Positions 52,639-60,998 of a stretch of 64,000 bases of DNA are shown here, piece by piece (position 1 is the first letter of the stretch; each line of letters opens with the position of its first letter). The notes beneath the pieces were generated by a model. The model saw nothing but the letters and a program-made list of their open reading frames with translations, did not search any database and was not told the DNA's origin. Made by a program: the position numbers and the translations under genes. Where the stretch lies: contig NZ_CP007202.1 in assembly GCF_000941055.1 (NCBI RefSeq), positions 1,980,001 to 2,044,000 on the forward strand, written 5' to 3'. Source of the stretch: Siansivirga zeaxanthinifaciens CC-SAMT-1. GTDB taxonomy: Bacteria > Bacteroidota > Bacteroidia > Flavobacteriales > Flavobacteriaceae.

Positions 52639-52851
52639 ATGAAAAAAAATATGGGTTCAGCAGACAGAATTATCAGAATAATAATCGCTGCAATTATTGG
52701 AGTTCTTTATTTTACGGGTACAGTTTCAGGAACTTTAGGTGTAATACTTTTAATACTAGCAGGGGTGTTTGTATTGACCAGTTTCATTAGTTTTTGTCCA
52801 CTATATGCACCATTTGGAATTAGCTCTTGTCCTATAAAGGAAAATAAATAA
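52639..52851 (+). CDS. DUF2892 (YgaP-like) inner-membrane protein
   Basis: About 70 residues from ATG 52639 (KKNMGSADRIIRIIIAAIIG); ATG 52633 and 52606 lie in frame further up, but the family begins with this motif. Two membrane helices with a short turn, followed by SFISFCPLYAPFGISSCPI with the two Cys typical of the family. YgaP-type proteins join such helices to rhodanese domains; here the helices stand alone. Probably activated by the adjacent Crp/Fnr regulator, perhaps in sulfur or nitrosative stress (inference from family context). Confidence 0.82.
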   Translation: MKKNMGSADRIIRIIIAAIIGVLYFTGTVSGTLGVILLILAGVFVLTSFISFCPLYAPFGISSCPIKENK

Positions 52852-52855
52852 GTTA

Positions 52856-52900
52856 GCACACAACAATAGGTAAAGGCAATAGCGGTAAGGGTATATACTC
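52856..52900. repeat. Second attC-like left end, remnant
   Basis: GCACACAACAATAGGTAAAG, then GCAATAGC, resembles the left end of the element at 51786 (ACAACAATGTATAAAAATAA, then TTGC). GCACACAAC is complementary, with one mismatch, to GTTGTATGC at 51911-51919, the bases that open the regulator cassette. No matching right end is visible before the next gene. Confidence 0.4.
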
Positions 52901-52937
52901 GAGCCGTTTTGCGTTTAATTAGGTATATTATCTCCGC

Positions 52938-52975
52938 AAAAGCAGTTGGGTTTTAATCCGCTACTGCTTTTATAC
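52938..52975 (+). terminator. Hairpin terminator-like
   Basis: AAAAGCAGT (52938-52946) pairs with ACTGCTTTT (52963-52971), 16-nt loop with its own short stem. The T-tract is only four bases, then ATAC. May terminate the Crp-DUF2892 unit. Confidence 0.5.
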
Positions 52976-53043
52976 AAGACCTTAAGTCAAATAACTTTAA
53001 GAAACTTTCCGCTTTTAACTTTTCAACTTGAAACATAGTTTCA

Positions 53044-53051
53044 TATCTTTG
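53044..53051 (+). promoter_or_regulatory. -7 promoter element of the cyclophilin-FKBP gene
   Basis: TATCTTTG, exact TAnnTTTG; TTTC 20 bp upstream is a weak -33. Leader of about 17 nt. Confidence 0.5.
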
Positions 53052-53073
53052 CAGCTTATTAAAAAAAAGAACA

Positions 53074-54006
53074 ATGCAAGACGGATTATACGCAAAATTT
53101 AATACTAGTAAAGGAGCCATTCTTGTTGCTTTAGAGTATAAAAAAACACCAGGCACAGTAGGTAACTTTGTTGCTTTAGCAGAAGGTAATTTAGAAAATA
53201 AAGTAAAACCACAAGGCACGCCTTATTACAATGGTTTAAAATTTCATAGAGTTATTCCAGATTTTATGATTCAAGGGGGGTGTCCGCAAGGAACAGGTTC
53301 TGGAAATCCAGGTTACCAGTTTGATGATGAATTCCATCCAGAATTAAAGCACGATGGTCCAGGTGTTTTATCTATGGCCAATGCAGGTCCAGGTACGAAT
53401 GGTAGTCAATTTTTTATTACCCATACAGAAACCGCATGGTTAGATAACAAACACACTGTTTTTGGTAAAGTTGTTGAAGGACAAGATGTTGTTGATGCAG
53501 TAGCACAAGGTGATGTTATTGAATCTTTAGAAATTATTCGCGTAGGTGCCGATGCCGAAGCTTATAATGCGGTTGAAGCTTTTAGAACTTTTGAAGGATC
53601 TCGTGAAAAGCGTTTGGCTGAAGCGAAGGCAGCAGCCGAAGCAGAATTAGATAAATTAGCTGCAGGTTTCGAGAAAACGGCAAGTGGGTTACGTTACCAA
53701 ATCATTCAAAAAGGTTCTGGAGTTAAAGCAGAAAAAGGTAGACAAGTATCGGTACATTATAAAGGACAACTAAGTGATGGTACTGTTTTCGATTCATCAT
53801 ACAAAAGAAAACAACCTATCGATTTTCCAGTAGGCGTGGGGCAAGTAATTCCGGGTTGGGATGAAGGTATTCAGTTATTACACGTTGGAGATAAAGCCCG
53901 ATTGGTTATTCCAAGTCATTTAGGATATGGTAGTCGTGGTGCTGGTGGTGTTATTCCTCCAGATGCTACACTTATTTTTGATGTTGAATTGGTAAGTGTT
54001 AAATAG
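53074..54006 (+). CDS. Cyclophilin-FKBP chimeric peptidyl-prolyl isomerase (CFBP)
   Basis: A 310-residue cytosolic protein with two prolyl isomerase domains. Cyclophilin at about 1-165: [42 protein letters not shown], all catalytic blocks present. A short Ala/Glu-rich linker ([20 protein letters not shown]) leads to an FKBP domain at about 205-310: [53 protein letters not shown]. Dual-family immunophilins of this order are known from flavobacteria. Monocistronic, with its own promoter and terminator. Confidence 0.95.
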   Translation: MQDGLYAKFNTSKGAILVALEYKKTPGTVGNFVALAEGNLENKVKPQGTPYYNGLKFHRVIPDFMIQGGCPQGTGSGNPGYQFDDEFHPELKHDGPGVLSMANAGPGTNGSQFFITHTETAWLDNKHTVFGKVVEGQDVVDAVAQGDVIESLEIIRVGADAEAYNAVEAFRTFEGSREKRLAEAKAAAEAELDKLAAGFEKTASGLRYQIIQKGSGVKAEKGRQVSVHYKGQLSDGTVFDSSYKRKQPIDFPVGVGQVIPGWDEGIQLLHVGDKARLVIPSHLGYGSRGAGGVIPPDATLIFDVELVSVK

Positions 54007-54030
54007 GTTTTAAACACTTTATAAAAATAG

Positions 54031-54060
54031 AAAAAGCACCTTATTAAAGGTGCTTTTTCT
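54031..54060 (+). terminator. Terminator of the cyclophilin-FKBP gene
   Basis: AAAAAGCACCTT (54031-54042) / AAGGTGCTTTTT (54047-54058), perfect 12-bp stem, ATTA loop. Confidence 0.88.
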
Positions 54061-54120
54061 ATTTTATCGAATTTTACTCGTGTATGAGCGAATTTATTTA
54101 CTTAGTAAAAAAATAGATTT

Positions 54121-54128
54121 TATTTTTG
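54121..54128 (+). promoter_or_regulatory. -7 promoter element against a GTG start
   Basis: TATTTTTG, exact TAnnTTTG, only 4 bases before the GTG start of the next gene, which implies a leaderless transcript if both are right. Confidence 0.4.
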
Positions 54129-54132
54129 TTTT

Positions 54133-54558
54133 GTGGAAAGTGTTATAAAGAGTGAAATTTGTAAAGATGTCAAAAAAGAGTTGAATTATTCTTTCGGTAA
54201 TGTCTATATTTTTTCAAATTTTGTGGTCTCTGAAATTAACGAAGGCGTTAATTTTAATTGGCATGACCATGGAGAAAAAATAGTTGAGGATGTTACCTAT
54301 TATTTGGGTAACGACGGAAGTGAAATTATCTACATCTCTAACCGTGTTAATGATTATTCTGTAGTTGCTACCGATTGGTTAAAATACTTCAGTTCATCTT
54401 ATAGGTTAAAGGCTTATTTTATCATATCCAATTCTCGTGTAGGCTATATAAATTCTAAAATAGAAAATTTGTTTTTTAATAACAGAATAAAACATTTTAT
54501 ATCATTAACGGAAGCTATTCACTGGATTGATACAAAATTAGTTAATACACCTAAATAA
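54133..54558 (+). CDS. Protein of unknown function, 141 aa, GTG start
   Basis: Not recognised. No signal peptide or membrane helix. The C-terminal half (YRLKAYFIISNSRVGYINSK, then HFISLTEAIHWIDTKLV) resembles STAS/SpoIIAA-like folds, in which the last helix after a TEAIxW motif is typical. The start is GTG at 54133; no closer ATG gives a sensible protein. AT-rich. Followed 15 bp later by the YfiT gene, probably in the same transcript. Confidence 0.6.
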   Translation: MESVIKSEICKDVKKELNYSFGNVYIFSNFVVSEINEGVNFNWHDHGEKIVEDVTYYLGNDGSEIIYISNRVNDYSVVATDWLKYFSSSYRLKAYFIISNSRVGYINSKIENLFFNNRIKHFISLTEAIHWIDTKLVNTPK

Positions 54559-54573
54559 TCTAATTTTCTATTT

Positions 54574-55110
54574 ATGACTGATACCAACCTTTCAAATTTA
54601 AAATATCCCATAGGGGTTTTTGTTCCACCTGTTACCATCACTACAACCGAAATTGCAGCCTGGATAGATGCCTTAGAAAGTTTTCCAAAAAAGCTATCGG
54701 CCTTAGTAAAAGATTTACCAGTATTGGATCTTGAAACCACATACAGACCAGGAGGTTGGACTGTTAGACAAGTGATTCATCATTTGGCTGATAGTCATCA
54801 TAACAGCTACACACGTTTTAAATGGGCTTTAACAGAAGAGAAACCCATTATAAAGGCTTATGATGAAGTACGATGGGCAGAATTATTCGATTCGAAAACA
54901 GCACCAATTAATTTATCCTTACTGCATTTGGAGGCGGTGCACGCCAAACTTGTTTATTTATTGAGGGGTTTAACAGATGCGGAATTAAATAAATGTTTCA
55001 TTCATCCTGAAACACAAAAAGAAGTTGTTTTAAAAGTGAATATAGCCCAATATGTATGGCATGGAAATCATCATGTTGCTCATATAGAACAGGCCTTAAA
55101 AAAGCTTTAA
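54574..55110 (+). CDS. YfiT/DinB-superfamily protein, putative bacillithiol-transferase-like
   Basis: A 178-residue four-helix-bundle protein. YPIGVFVPPVTITTTEIAAW is the YfiT N-terminus, with GGWTVRQVIHHLADSHHNSY and WHGNHHVAHIEQAL supplying the His that bind the metal. The family is annotated as metal-dependent hydrolase or bacillithiol S-transferase; the substrate here is unknown. Confidence 0.88.
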   Translation: MTDTNLSNLKYPIGVFVPPVTITTTEIAAWIDALESFPKKLSALVKDLPVLDLETTYRPGGWTVRQVIHHLADSHHNSYTRFKWALTEEKPIIKAYDEVRWAELFDSKTAPINLSLLHLEAVHAKLVYLLRGLTDAELNKCFIHPETQKEVVLKVNIAQYVWHGNHHVAHIEQALKKL

Positions 55111-55136
55111 AATTCTTAATATTTCCCTTAGATTTG
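55106..55136 (+). promoter_or_regulatory. Promoter of the acetyltransferase gene at 55159
   Basis: TTTA (55106-55109), 19-bp spacer, TAGATTTG (55129-55136), exact -7 match. Leader of about 15 nt. It begins inside the last codons of the YfiT gene. Confidence 0.5.
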
Positions 55137-55158
55137 TAAAACAATCTTTCACCAAATT

Positions 55159-55644
55159 ATGATTAGACCGGTAACGCTTGAAGATGCTAAACAAATAGTG
55201 GCTATATACAACCATTATGTTTTAAATACTGTGGTTACTTTTGATGAAACCCCTTTTTCTGTTGAAGATTTTGAACATAAAATAGCAAGCATCTCTTCAC
55301 AATATCCCTTTATTGTTTATGAGGAAGCCGGGGAGATTTTAGGTTACGCCTATGCTAATAAATGGCGTGAAAAGGCGGCTTATAAATATTCGGTAGAGAG
55401 TACCATTTATTTAAAGCCCGAGGCCCTTGGCAAACACTTGGGTAGTTTGTTGTATTCTGAATTAATTCAACTTTTAAAAGCTGAAAAATACCATGCTGTT
55501 GTTGGTGGATTAACCTTACCCAATGAAGCTAGTGTAAAACTACATGAGAAATTCGGATTTGAAAAAGTAGCCCATTTTAAAGAGGTGGGTTTAAAATTCA
55601 ATACATGGTTAGATGTGGGCTTTTGGCAACTAACCTTAGATTAG
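55159..55644 (+). CDS. GNAT N-acetyltransferase, phosphinothricin-acetyltransferase-like
   Basis: A 161-residue GNAT enzyme. IRPVTLEDAKQIVAIYNHYV is the start typical of Pat/Bar-type acetyltransferases, IYLKPEALGKHLGSLLYSEL is the acetyl-CoA site (normally QGKGxG; here LGKHLG), and NEASVKLHEKFGFEKVAHFK is motif B. Its stop codon overlaps that of the convergent thioredoxin-like gene in a TTAG. Substrate not predictable. Confidence 0.88.
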   Translation: MIRPVTLEDAKQIVAIYNHYVLNTVVTFDETPFSVEDFEHKIASISSQYPFIVYEEAGEILGYAYANKWREKAAYKYSVESTIYLKPEALGKHLGSLLYSELIQLLKAEKYHAVVGGLTLPNEASVKLHEKFGFEKVAHFKEVGLKFNTWLDVGFWQLTLD

Positions 55645-56198
55645 TTTTTCCATTTAATATTGCAACCAATACTAGGTTTTTGTAATTTGTTATTTGGTTG
55701 GTTTTCAAGGATGCAATCTAATGCATTACGAACATCTGCACCAGTAACAGGCAGGCCGTTTCCCGGTCTGGAATCGTCTAGTTGGCCTCTGTAAACCAGT
55801 TCTAAGTCTTTGTTAAATATAAAAAAATCGGGTGTACAGGCGGCATCGTAAGCTTTGGCAATGTCCTGGCTTTCATCATACAAATATGGAAAGGGATACT
55901 GTTCGTTAACGGCATGAACTTTCATTTTGTCTGGACCATCCTGAGGATATTTTATAGCATCGTTACTCGATATGGCGATAAAACCAATGCCCTGGGTTTG
56001 ATATTGGTTAGCAATAGCTACCATTTGTTTATTTACATGAATAACAAACGGGCAGTGATTGCAAATAAACATTACAACCGTTGCGTTTTTACCTTGTAGT
56101 TGATTTAGGTTTAACAATGTGTTGCTTACCGTGTCTGGTAATTCAAAATAAGGTGCTTTTGTGCCTAAAGGCAGCATATTTGAAGGCGTATTTGCCAT
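55641..56198 (-). CDS. Thioredoxin-fold protein (AhpC/TSA-like)
   Basis: A 185-residue protein. FELPDTVSNTLLNLNQLQGK then ATVVMFICNHCPFVIHVN, with a CNHC active site followed by Pro. GFIAISSNDAIKYPQDGPDK and DAACTPDFFIFNKDLELVYR complete the fold, with the cis-Pro loop in CTPDFF. No signal peptide. This is the widespread thioredoxin family protein with the CNHCP motif; redox role, exact partner unknown. Confidence 0.88.
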   Translation of the reverse strand: MANTPSNMLPLGTKAPYFELPDTVSNTLLNLNQLQGKNATVVMFICNHCPFVIHVNKQMVAIANQYQTQGIGFIAISSNDAIKYPQDGPDKMKVHAVNEQYPFPYLYDESQDIAKAYDAACTPDFFIFNKDLELVYRGQLDDSRPGNGLPVTGADVRNALDCILENQPNNKLQKPSIGCNIKWKN

Positions 56199-56214
56199 AG
56201 TTATTATTTAAATT

Positions 56215-56241
56215 CAAATATCGTAATTATTTGTAGTTTTG
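56215..56241. promoter_or_regulatory. Divergent promoter pair in a 47-bp gap
   Basis: Plus strand: TAGTTTTG (56234-56241), exact -7 match 4 bases before the csaA-like ATG. Minus strand: GATATTTG (plus 56215-56222), one mismatch, leader about 10 nt. Both transcripts would have very short leaders. Confidence 0.4.
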
Positions 56242-56245
56242 AAAA

Positions 56246-56581
56246 ATGAAACAGCTAATAACTTTTGAAGATTTTAGTAAAATTGATTTACGTGTAGGCA
56301 CTATTATTGAAGTAAACGATTTTCCTGAAGCCAGAAATCCGGCCTATCAACTCACGATTGACTTTGGATCTTTGGGGATTAAAAATTCTTCGGCTCAAAT
56401 TACAACACTTTATAAAAAGGAAGCCTTGCTGGGCAGACAGCTTGTTGCTGTTGTTAATTTTCCTAGAAAACAAATAGGAAAGTTTATGAGCGCCTGTTTA
56501 GTTCTGGGAGCAGTAAACAATAAAGATGTTTATTTGTTACACCCCGAAATGAACGTTAAGAACGGGAGTTTGGTGAGTTAA
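56246..56581 (+). CDS. csaA: CsaA-like tRNA-binding/chaperone protein
   Basis: A 111-residue single-domain OB-fold protein. FEDFSKIDLRVGTIIEVNDF is the EMAP/tRNA-binding motif and LLGRQLVAVVNFPRKQIGKF, then MSACLVLGA is the second half. CsaA has export-related chaperone activity in Bacillus; the family also binds tRNA. Monocistronic with a shared terminator downstream. Confidence 0.9.
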   Translation: MKQLITFEDFSKIDLRVGTIIEVNDFPEARNPAYQLTIDFGSLGIKNSSAQITTLYKKEALLGRQLVAVVNFPRKQIGKFMSACLVLGAVNNKDVYLLHPEMNVKNGSLVS

Positions 56582-56584
56582 AAA

Positions 56585-56613
56585 AAAGCCACTAAACAAA
56601 GTTTAATGGCTTT
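56585..56613. terminator. Terminator between csaA and the PUR-family gene
   Basis: AAAGCCACTAAAC (56585-56597) / GTTTAATGGCTTT (56601-56613) with AAA loop, one mismatch; A-run on the left suits the minus-strand gene, a later T-run suits csaA. Confidence 0.75.
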
Positions 56614-56633
56614 TAGATAATTTTTTATTTGTT

Positions 56634-57020
56634 TTAAATATCATCAAAATCGATATCTGTAAAACTTTCAGGTGATTTGTTAATGATGTCCTCATCTGCA
56701 TCATCTTCTATCTCGTATTCCTTTTTAAAATCTTTTTGGTGGCGCTCACTAATTACTTCATCACCTTTTTCGTTAATGATGTAATCGGTCATTTCAGATA
56801 AAATGTCCTTAAACTCAGTGAAATCTTCTTTATAAATATAAATTTTATGTTTTTTATAGTGGAAAGATCCGTCGTCGTTAGTGAATTTTTTGCTTTCGGT
56901 AATTGTTAAATAATAATCATCGGCCTTTGTCGATCTTACATCAAAAAAATATGTACGTCTTCCTGCTCTTAATACTTTAGAAAAAATCTCCTCTTTCTCC
57001 ATCATGTCATTATTGTTCAT
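56634..57020 (-). CDS. PUR-family DNA/RNA-binding protein
   Basis: A 128-residue protein of the PUR family (DUF3276). KEEIFSKVLRAGRRTYFFDV and RSTKADDYYLTITESKKFTN are the PUR-repeat motif; KHKIYIYKEDFTEFKDILSE follows. The tail is very acidic (EIEDDADEDIINKS). Such proteins bind purine-rich single strands in other bacteria. Either the first ATG or the Met at residue 6/7 (MMEKEEIFS) may be the start. Confidence 0.88.
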   Translation of the reverse strand: MNNNDMMEKEEIFSKVLRAGRRTYFFDVRSTKADDYYLTITESKKFTNDDGSFHYKKHKIYIYKEDFTEFKDILSEMTDYIINEKGDEVISERHQKDFKKEYEIEDDADEDIINKSPESFTDIDFDDI

Positions 57021-57158
57021 ATGTTATAGAAATTATTAATAATATTATCTACCAAAAATCTAAAAAAAACTCCTACTTACCAACAAATAATTATAATTCT
57101 TTTAAAATGAATGCGATTTTGTTAGATATTCAATAATTTAACGGCTGTTATGTATTTG

Positions 57159-58934
57159 TTAATCAGCTTTTAAGTCGTTAGTAATACCGGTTGTGTTTAG
57201 TTGTTTTAAATACAAATTTTTGTAATAACCATCGACATTAATTAGTTGCTCGTGGGTGCCTTCCTGAATTATTTTCCCGTTGTCGAGTACAATAATTTTA
57301 TGGGCATTTTTTGCCGACGATACTCTGTGGCTCACAATAACCGAAGTTTTTCCTTTACTAATTTTAAATAGGTTTTTAAGTATTTTCTCTTCTGTTTCGG
57401 TATCTACAGCAGATAGGCAATCGTCGAACAATAAAATTTTAGGCGCTTTTATTATCGCTCTGGCAATAGAAACACGTTGTTTTTGTCCGCCAGACAAGGT
57501 AATACCACGTTCACCTAAAATAGTGTCGTAGCCTTTGTTAAACTTAATAATGTTTTTGTGTACATGGGCATTTTTAGCAGCCTCAATCACTTCTTCATCG
57601 GTGGCACTTTCTTTTCCGAATTTAATATTGTTTTTAATCGTATCAGAGAACAAAAATGCGTCTTGAGGCACGTAGCCAATACTATCTCTTAAATTATTAA
57701 GATTAAATTGGTCTAATGGGGTTTTGTTAATGGTAATTTCACCTGAATCCACATCATATAATCGTCCTATTAAATCTAAAATAGTAGATTTTCCAGACCC
57801 TGTTTTACCAAGAATCGCTAGCGTTTCCCCTTCTTTAATAGTAAAACTAACGCCATTAAGCGCTTGTATGTTGGTATCGTCGTAAGTGAAAGACACGTTG
57901 TTAAAGTTGATGTCTCCAGATACGGGTGTTTCCGTTGTTACCTTATTGGTTATTTCGGGTTGAATTTTTAAGAATTCATTAATTCGTTTTTGCGAGGCTT
58001 CAGCTTGCTGAACAATAGACGTTACCCAACCTACTGTTGCCACAGGCCAGGTTAAAATATTTACATATATAATAAACTCGGCAATGGTGCCTAAACTTTC
58101 TATTTCACCATTTATGTATTGCATACCACCAATATAAATCACCAATAAATTACTGGCGCCAATAAGCAAAATCATCATGGGGAAAAACCAGGCTTCAACT
58201 TTTGCTAAACTTATTTGTTTTTCTCGGCTTAGGTTTGCTAATTCTTCGAAACTGGTTGCTGTTTGCTTTTCTATTCCGTAGGCTTTAATAACAGAAATAC
58301 CACTAAAAGATTCTTGTGTGTAGGTCGATAAAGTCGATAAACATTCTTGTACTATGGTGCTACGTTTGTGAATTTCTTTACTCAATTTATAGATAGCCAC
58401 CGATAAAACAGGTAATGGAATAATGGTGTATAATGTTAGTAATGGCGCTTCTTTAAACATATAAATAATAGCAATTACAAATAAAGTGATGGTATTTATG
58501 CTATACATAATGGCGGGACCAGCATACATGCGCACTTTACCTACGTCTTCACTAATGCGATTCATTAAATCGCCCGTTCTGTTTTTTTTATAAAAGTTTA
58601 ATGATAGTTTTTGATATTGCTCGTAAACTTCGTTTTTTAAATCGAATTCGATATATCTGGAAACATTAATAATGTATTGGCGCATGTAAAATGTAAGAAT
58701 GCCACCAATAATGGCCGCACCAATAATGTATATAATAATTTCAATTAAATCGCTTTTTATGGCGGCTTCAGTGAGTTCTCCTTTTAAATATTTTTCAACA
58801 ACAATAAATATTTCGCGTACATATCGTGGCGTAAAAAGTAAAAATATTCGGGCTACAATTGTTATTACAATACCAAACAGAAGCTGCTTTTTGTATTTTA
58901 AAAAATATTTATTAAGGTGTTGTAATTCTTTCAT
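57159..58934 (-). CDS. ABC exporter, MsbA-like half transporter
   Basis: A 591-residue half transporter. Six helices at about 15-310, including the QLSLNFYKKNRTGDLMNRIS coupling region, then an ATPase domain: Walker A LGKTGSGKSTILDLI near 370, signature LSGGQKQRVSIARAI, Walker B ILLFDDCLSAVD, and SHRVS. It would dimerise and export a lipid or hydrophobic compound; the substrate cannot be fixed. Between the PUR gene and nusB, with no operon partner visible. Confidence 0.9.
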   Translation of the reverse strand: MKELQHLNKYFLKYKKQLLFGIVITIVARIFLLFTPRYVREIFIVVEKYLKGELTEAAIKSDLIEIIIYIIGAAIIGGILTFYMRQYIINVSRYIEFDLKNEVYEQYQKLSLNFYKKNRTGDLMNRISEDVGKVRMYAGPAIMYSINTITLFVIAIIYMFKEAPLLTLYTIIPLPVLSVAIYKLSKEIHKRSTIVQECLSTLSTYTQESFSGISVIKAYGIEKQTATSFEELANLSREKQISLAKVEAWFFPMMILLIGASNLLVIYIGGMQYINGEIESLGTIAEFIIYVNILTWPVATVGWVTSIVQQAEASQKRINEFLKIQPEITNKVTTETPVSGDINFNNVSFTYDDTNIQALNGVSFTIKEGETLAILGKTGSGKSTILDLIGRLYDVDSGEITINKTPLDQFNLNNLRDSIGYVPQDAFLFSDTIKNNIKFGKESATDEEVIEAAKNAHVHKNIIKFNKGYDTILGERGITLSGGQKQRVSIARAIIKAPKILLFDDCLSAVDTETEEKILKNLFKISKGKTSVIVSHRVSSAKNAHKIIVLDNGKIIQEGTHEQLINVDGYYKNLYLKQLNTTGITNDLKAD

Positions 58935-59097
58935 TTAAGTAATAATGATATTAAAATCGAGCTTTAATAAAGCAACAAATATAAAGCATTCATACAACAA
59001 ACACCACGAATAGTTAAAGCCATATTGTTAAATATAGCTTAAAGTATTTAATGAAATAATAAAATGAAAACATGGAGTTACTTTTTTAAAATAGTAT

Positions 59098-59105
59098 TAT
59101 TTTTG
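59098..59105 (+). promoter_or_regulatory. nusB -7 promoter element
   Basis: TATTTTTG, exact TAnnTTTG, 53 bases before the nusB ATG. No good -33 is visible. Confidence 0.45.
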
Positions 59106-59158
59106 CAGTTCGAAATACAAAAATAGTTCGCCATATTTAAATTAAGTTCATTGTAATT

Positions 59159-60103
59159 ATGCTAAACAGAAGACATATTCGTGTAAAAGTAATGCAAACG
59201 CTTTATGCCTACAAAGGTGGAGAAAGTGACGATTTTTCTAAAGATCAAAAATTCTTATTGTTTAGTATAGATAACATGTACAATTTGTATTTGCTATTAA
59301 TTTCTTTATTAATTGAAGTGCAAAAGCGTGCTGAAAACGATTTAGAAAAAAAGCAGAAAAAACACTTACCTACCAAAGAAGACACCAACCCGAACAAAAA
59401 GTTTGTCAACAATCAATTATTAAAATTACTTAAAGAGAATTTTCAATTAAACAATCTTTTTGAAACCCATCAGGTTAGAAACTGGGAATTAGATAACGAG
59501 TATGTCGATCTTATTTTTAAATCGATTCTTGCTAGTGATTTGTATGCCGAATACATGAAAACGCGTGTATCTGATTTTAAAGAGGATAAAGATTTTATTG
59601 TTGATGTTTTTAAAGACATTATAGCCCCAAACAATAAGCTTTATGATTATTTAGAAGATAAAAATTTAACCTGGTTAGACGATCTTCCAACGGTTAACAC
59701 CACCATTTTAAAGTTACTGCGTAAAGCAAAATTAAATAGTGATGATGGGTACTTTACACCAAAACTGTACAAAGATTTAGACGATAAACAATTTGCTATC
59801 GATTTATTTAGAAAAACACTTTTAAACCGAAGCGCCATCAATAAAGAAATTGATGGAAAAACCCAAAATTGGGATTCAGAGCGTATTGCAAACATTGATT
59901 ATATTTTGTTGCAAATGGCTATTTGTGAGTTGAAAAATTTCCCATCGATACCAGTTAAAGTAACCATGAACGAATATTTAGAAATTGCCAAAGAATACTC
60001 AACGCCAAAAAGCAGTATTTTTATTAATGGTATTCTAGATAAGTTGGTAAAAGAATATGAAGAAGCTGGTAGCTTAAAAAAAGTAGGCCGAGGTTTAATC
60101 TAA
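59159..60103 (+). CDS. nusB: Transcription antitermination protein NusB
   Basis: A 314-residue protein, about twice the size of E. coli NusB. MLNRRHIRVKVMQTLYAYKG is the helix that opens NusB. The canonical second part is at about 195-310 (RIANIDYILLQMAICELKNF, MNEYLEIAKEYSTPKSSIFI, NGILDKL). The middle (about 60-190, rich in Lys/Asp) is an insertion common in Bacteroidota NusB. It binds boxA RNA with S10 in rRNA antitermination. It opens a nusB, DUF1573, yajC cluster. Confidence 0.92.
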   Translation: MLNRRHIRVKVMQTLYAYKGGESDDFSKDQKFLLFSIDNMYNLYLLLISLLIEVQKRAENDLEKKQKKHLPTKEDTNPNKKFVNNQLLKLLKENFQLNNLFETHQVRNWELDNEYVDLIFKSILASDLYAEYMKTRVSDFKEDKDFIVDVFKDIIAPNNKLYDYLEDKNLTWLDDLPTVNTTILKLLRKAKLNSDDGYFTPKLYKDLDDKQFAIDLFRKTLLNRSAINKEIDGKTQNWDSERIANIDYILLQMAICELKNFPSIPVKVTMNEYLEIAKEYSTPKSSIFINGILDKLVKEYEEAGSLKKVGRGLI

Positions 60104-60186
60104 TATTCTGTTAAGTTTAAAAAGGAAAATTTTTAATCGCGTAAATAATTGTTATTTTTACCCTGTTAACACTAAATATATTTATA

Positions 60187-60651
60187 ATGAAAAGAATAAT
60201 ATTAGGATTAAGCACACTTTGTTTATTAGTAGTTACTTCATGTAAAGAAGATGCTTCAAAAAAAATTGAAGAAGCTAATGTTACCGCTGCTGCGGAACGT
60301 GATGCTAACGCTTCAAAATTTCCACAAATTGAGTTCGATAAAGTAGAGCATGATTTTGGAGAAATAGAAAAAGGAACTTCTGTTGAAACCACCTTTAATT
60401 ATAAAAATACAGGAGATGCGCCTTTAGTGATAACAGATATTAAAAGCTCTTGTGGTTGTACTGTACCGCAAGATTGGAGTAAAGAGCCATTAGCACCAGG
60501 CGAATCTGGAAAATTTTCGGTAAAATATAATGGTAGCGGTGCCAACAACATCACAAAAACTATTACCGTTACGGCGAATACAGAAAAAGGAACAGAGGTT
60601 GTAAAAATTAAAGCCTTTGTAAAACCAGATCCTGCAACCGTAGTAAACTAA
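60187..60651 (+). CDS. DUF1573 lipoprotein
   Basis: A 154-residue lipoprotein with a signal ending LLVVTSC (acylated C19). DUF1573 domain from about 50: FPQIEFDKVEHDFGEIEKGT, FNYKNTGDAPLVITDIKSSC, GCTVPQDWSKEPLAPGESG, an Ig-like fold with a CGC motif. Function unknown; the nusB-DUF1573-yajC order is conserved in flavobacteria. Confidence 0.9.
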   Translation: MKRIILGLSTLCLLVVTSCKEDASKKIEEANVTAAAERDANASKFPQIEFDKVEHDFGEIEKGTSVETTFNYKNTGDAPLVITDIKSSCGCTVPQDWSKEPLAPGESGKFSVKYNGSGANNITKTITVTANTEKGTEVVKIKAFVKPDPATVVN

Positions 60652-60693
60652 ATTTGTAACCAAGCTGTTTTTCAGCAATTAAATAAATAGATA

Positions 60694-60978
60694 ATGGAAG
60701 GAATCGGTCAATTTATGCCGTTTATACTAATGTTTGTAGTCGTGTATTTCTTTATGATAGCACCACAAATGAAACGTGCTAAGAAAGAAAAGAAATTCAA
60801 CGCCGAATTAAAAAAAGGTGATAAAGTAATTACCAAAAGCGGATTGCATGCTAAGGTGTTAGAACTAAACGATAAAGACGGAAGTTGTATTTTAGAAACA
60901 ATGTCTGGTAAAGTTAAGTTTGAACGCTCTGCAATATCCATGGAGTTAAGCACAAAATTAAACGCTCCAGCTAAATAA
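60694..60978 (+). CDS. yajC: Preprotein translocase subunit YajC
   Basis: A 94-residue membrane protein. One helix at about 5-24 (QFMPFILMFVVVYFFMIAPQ), then MKRAKKEKKFNAELKKGDKV and the small beta domain ITKSGLHAKVLELNDKDGSC. Accessory to SecDF-SecYEG. Ends in a strong terminator. Confidence 0.93.
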   Translation: MEGIGQFMPFILMFVVVYFFMIAPQMKRAKKEKKFNAELKKGDKVITKSGLHAKVLELNDKDGSCILETMSGKVKFERSAISMELSTKLNAPAK

Positions 60979-60998
60979 TTACTGTTACATATTAACAT

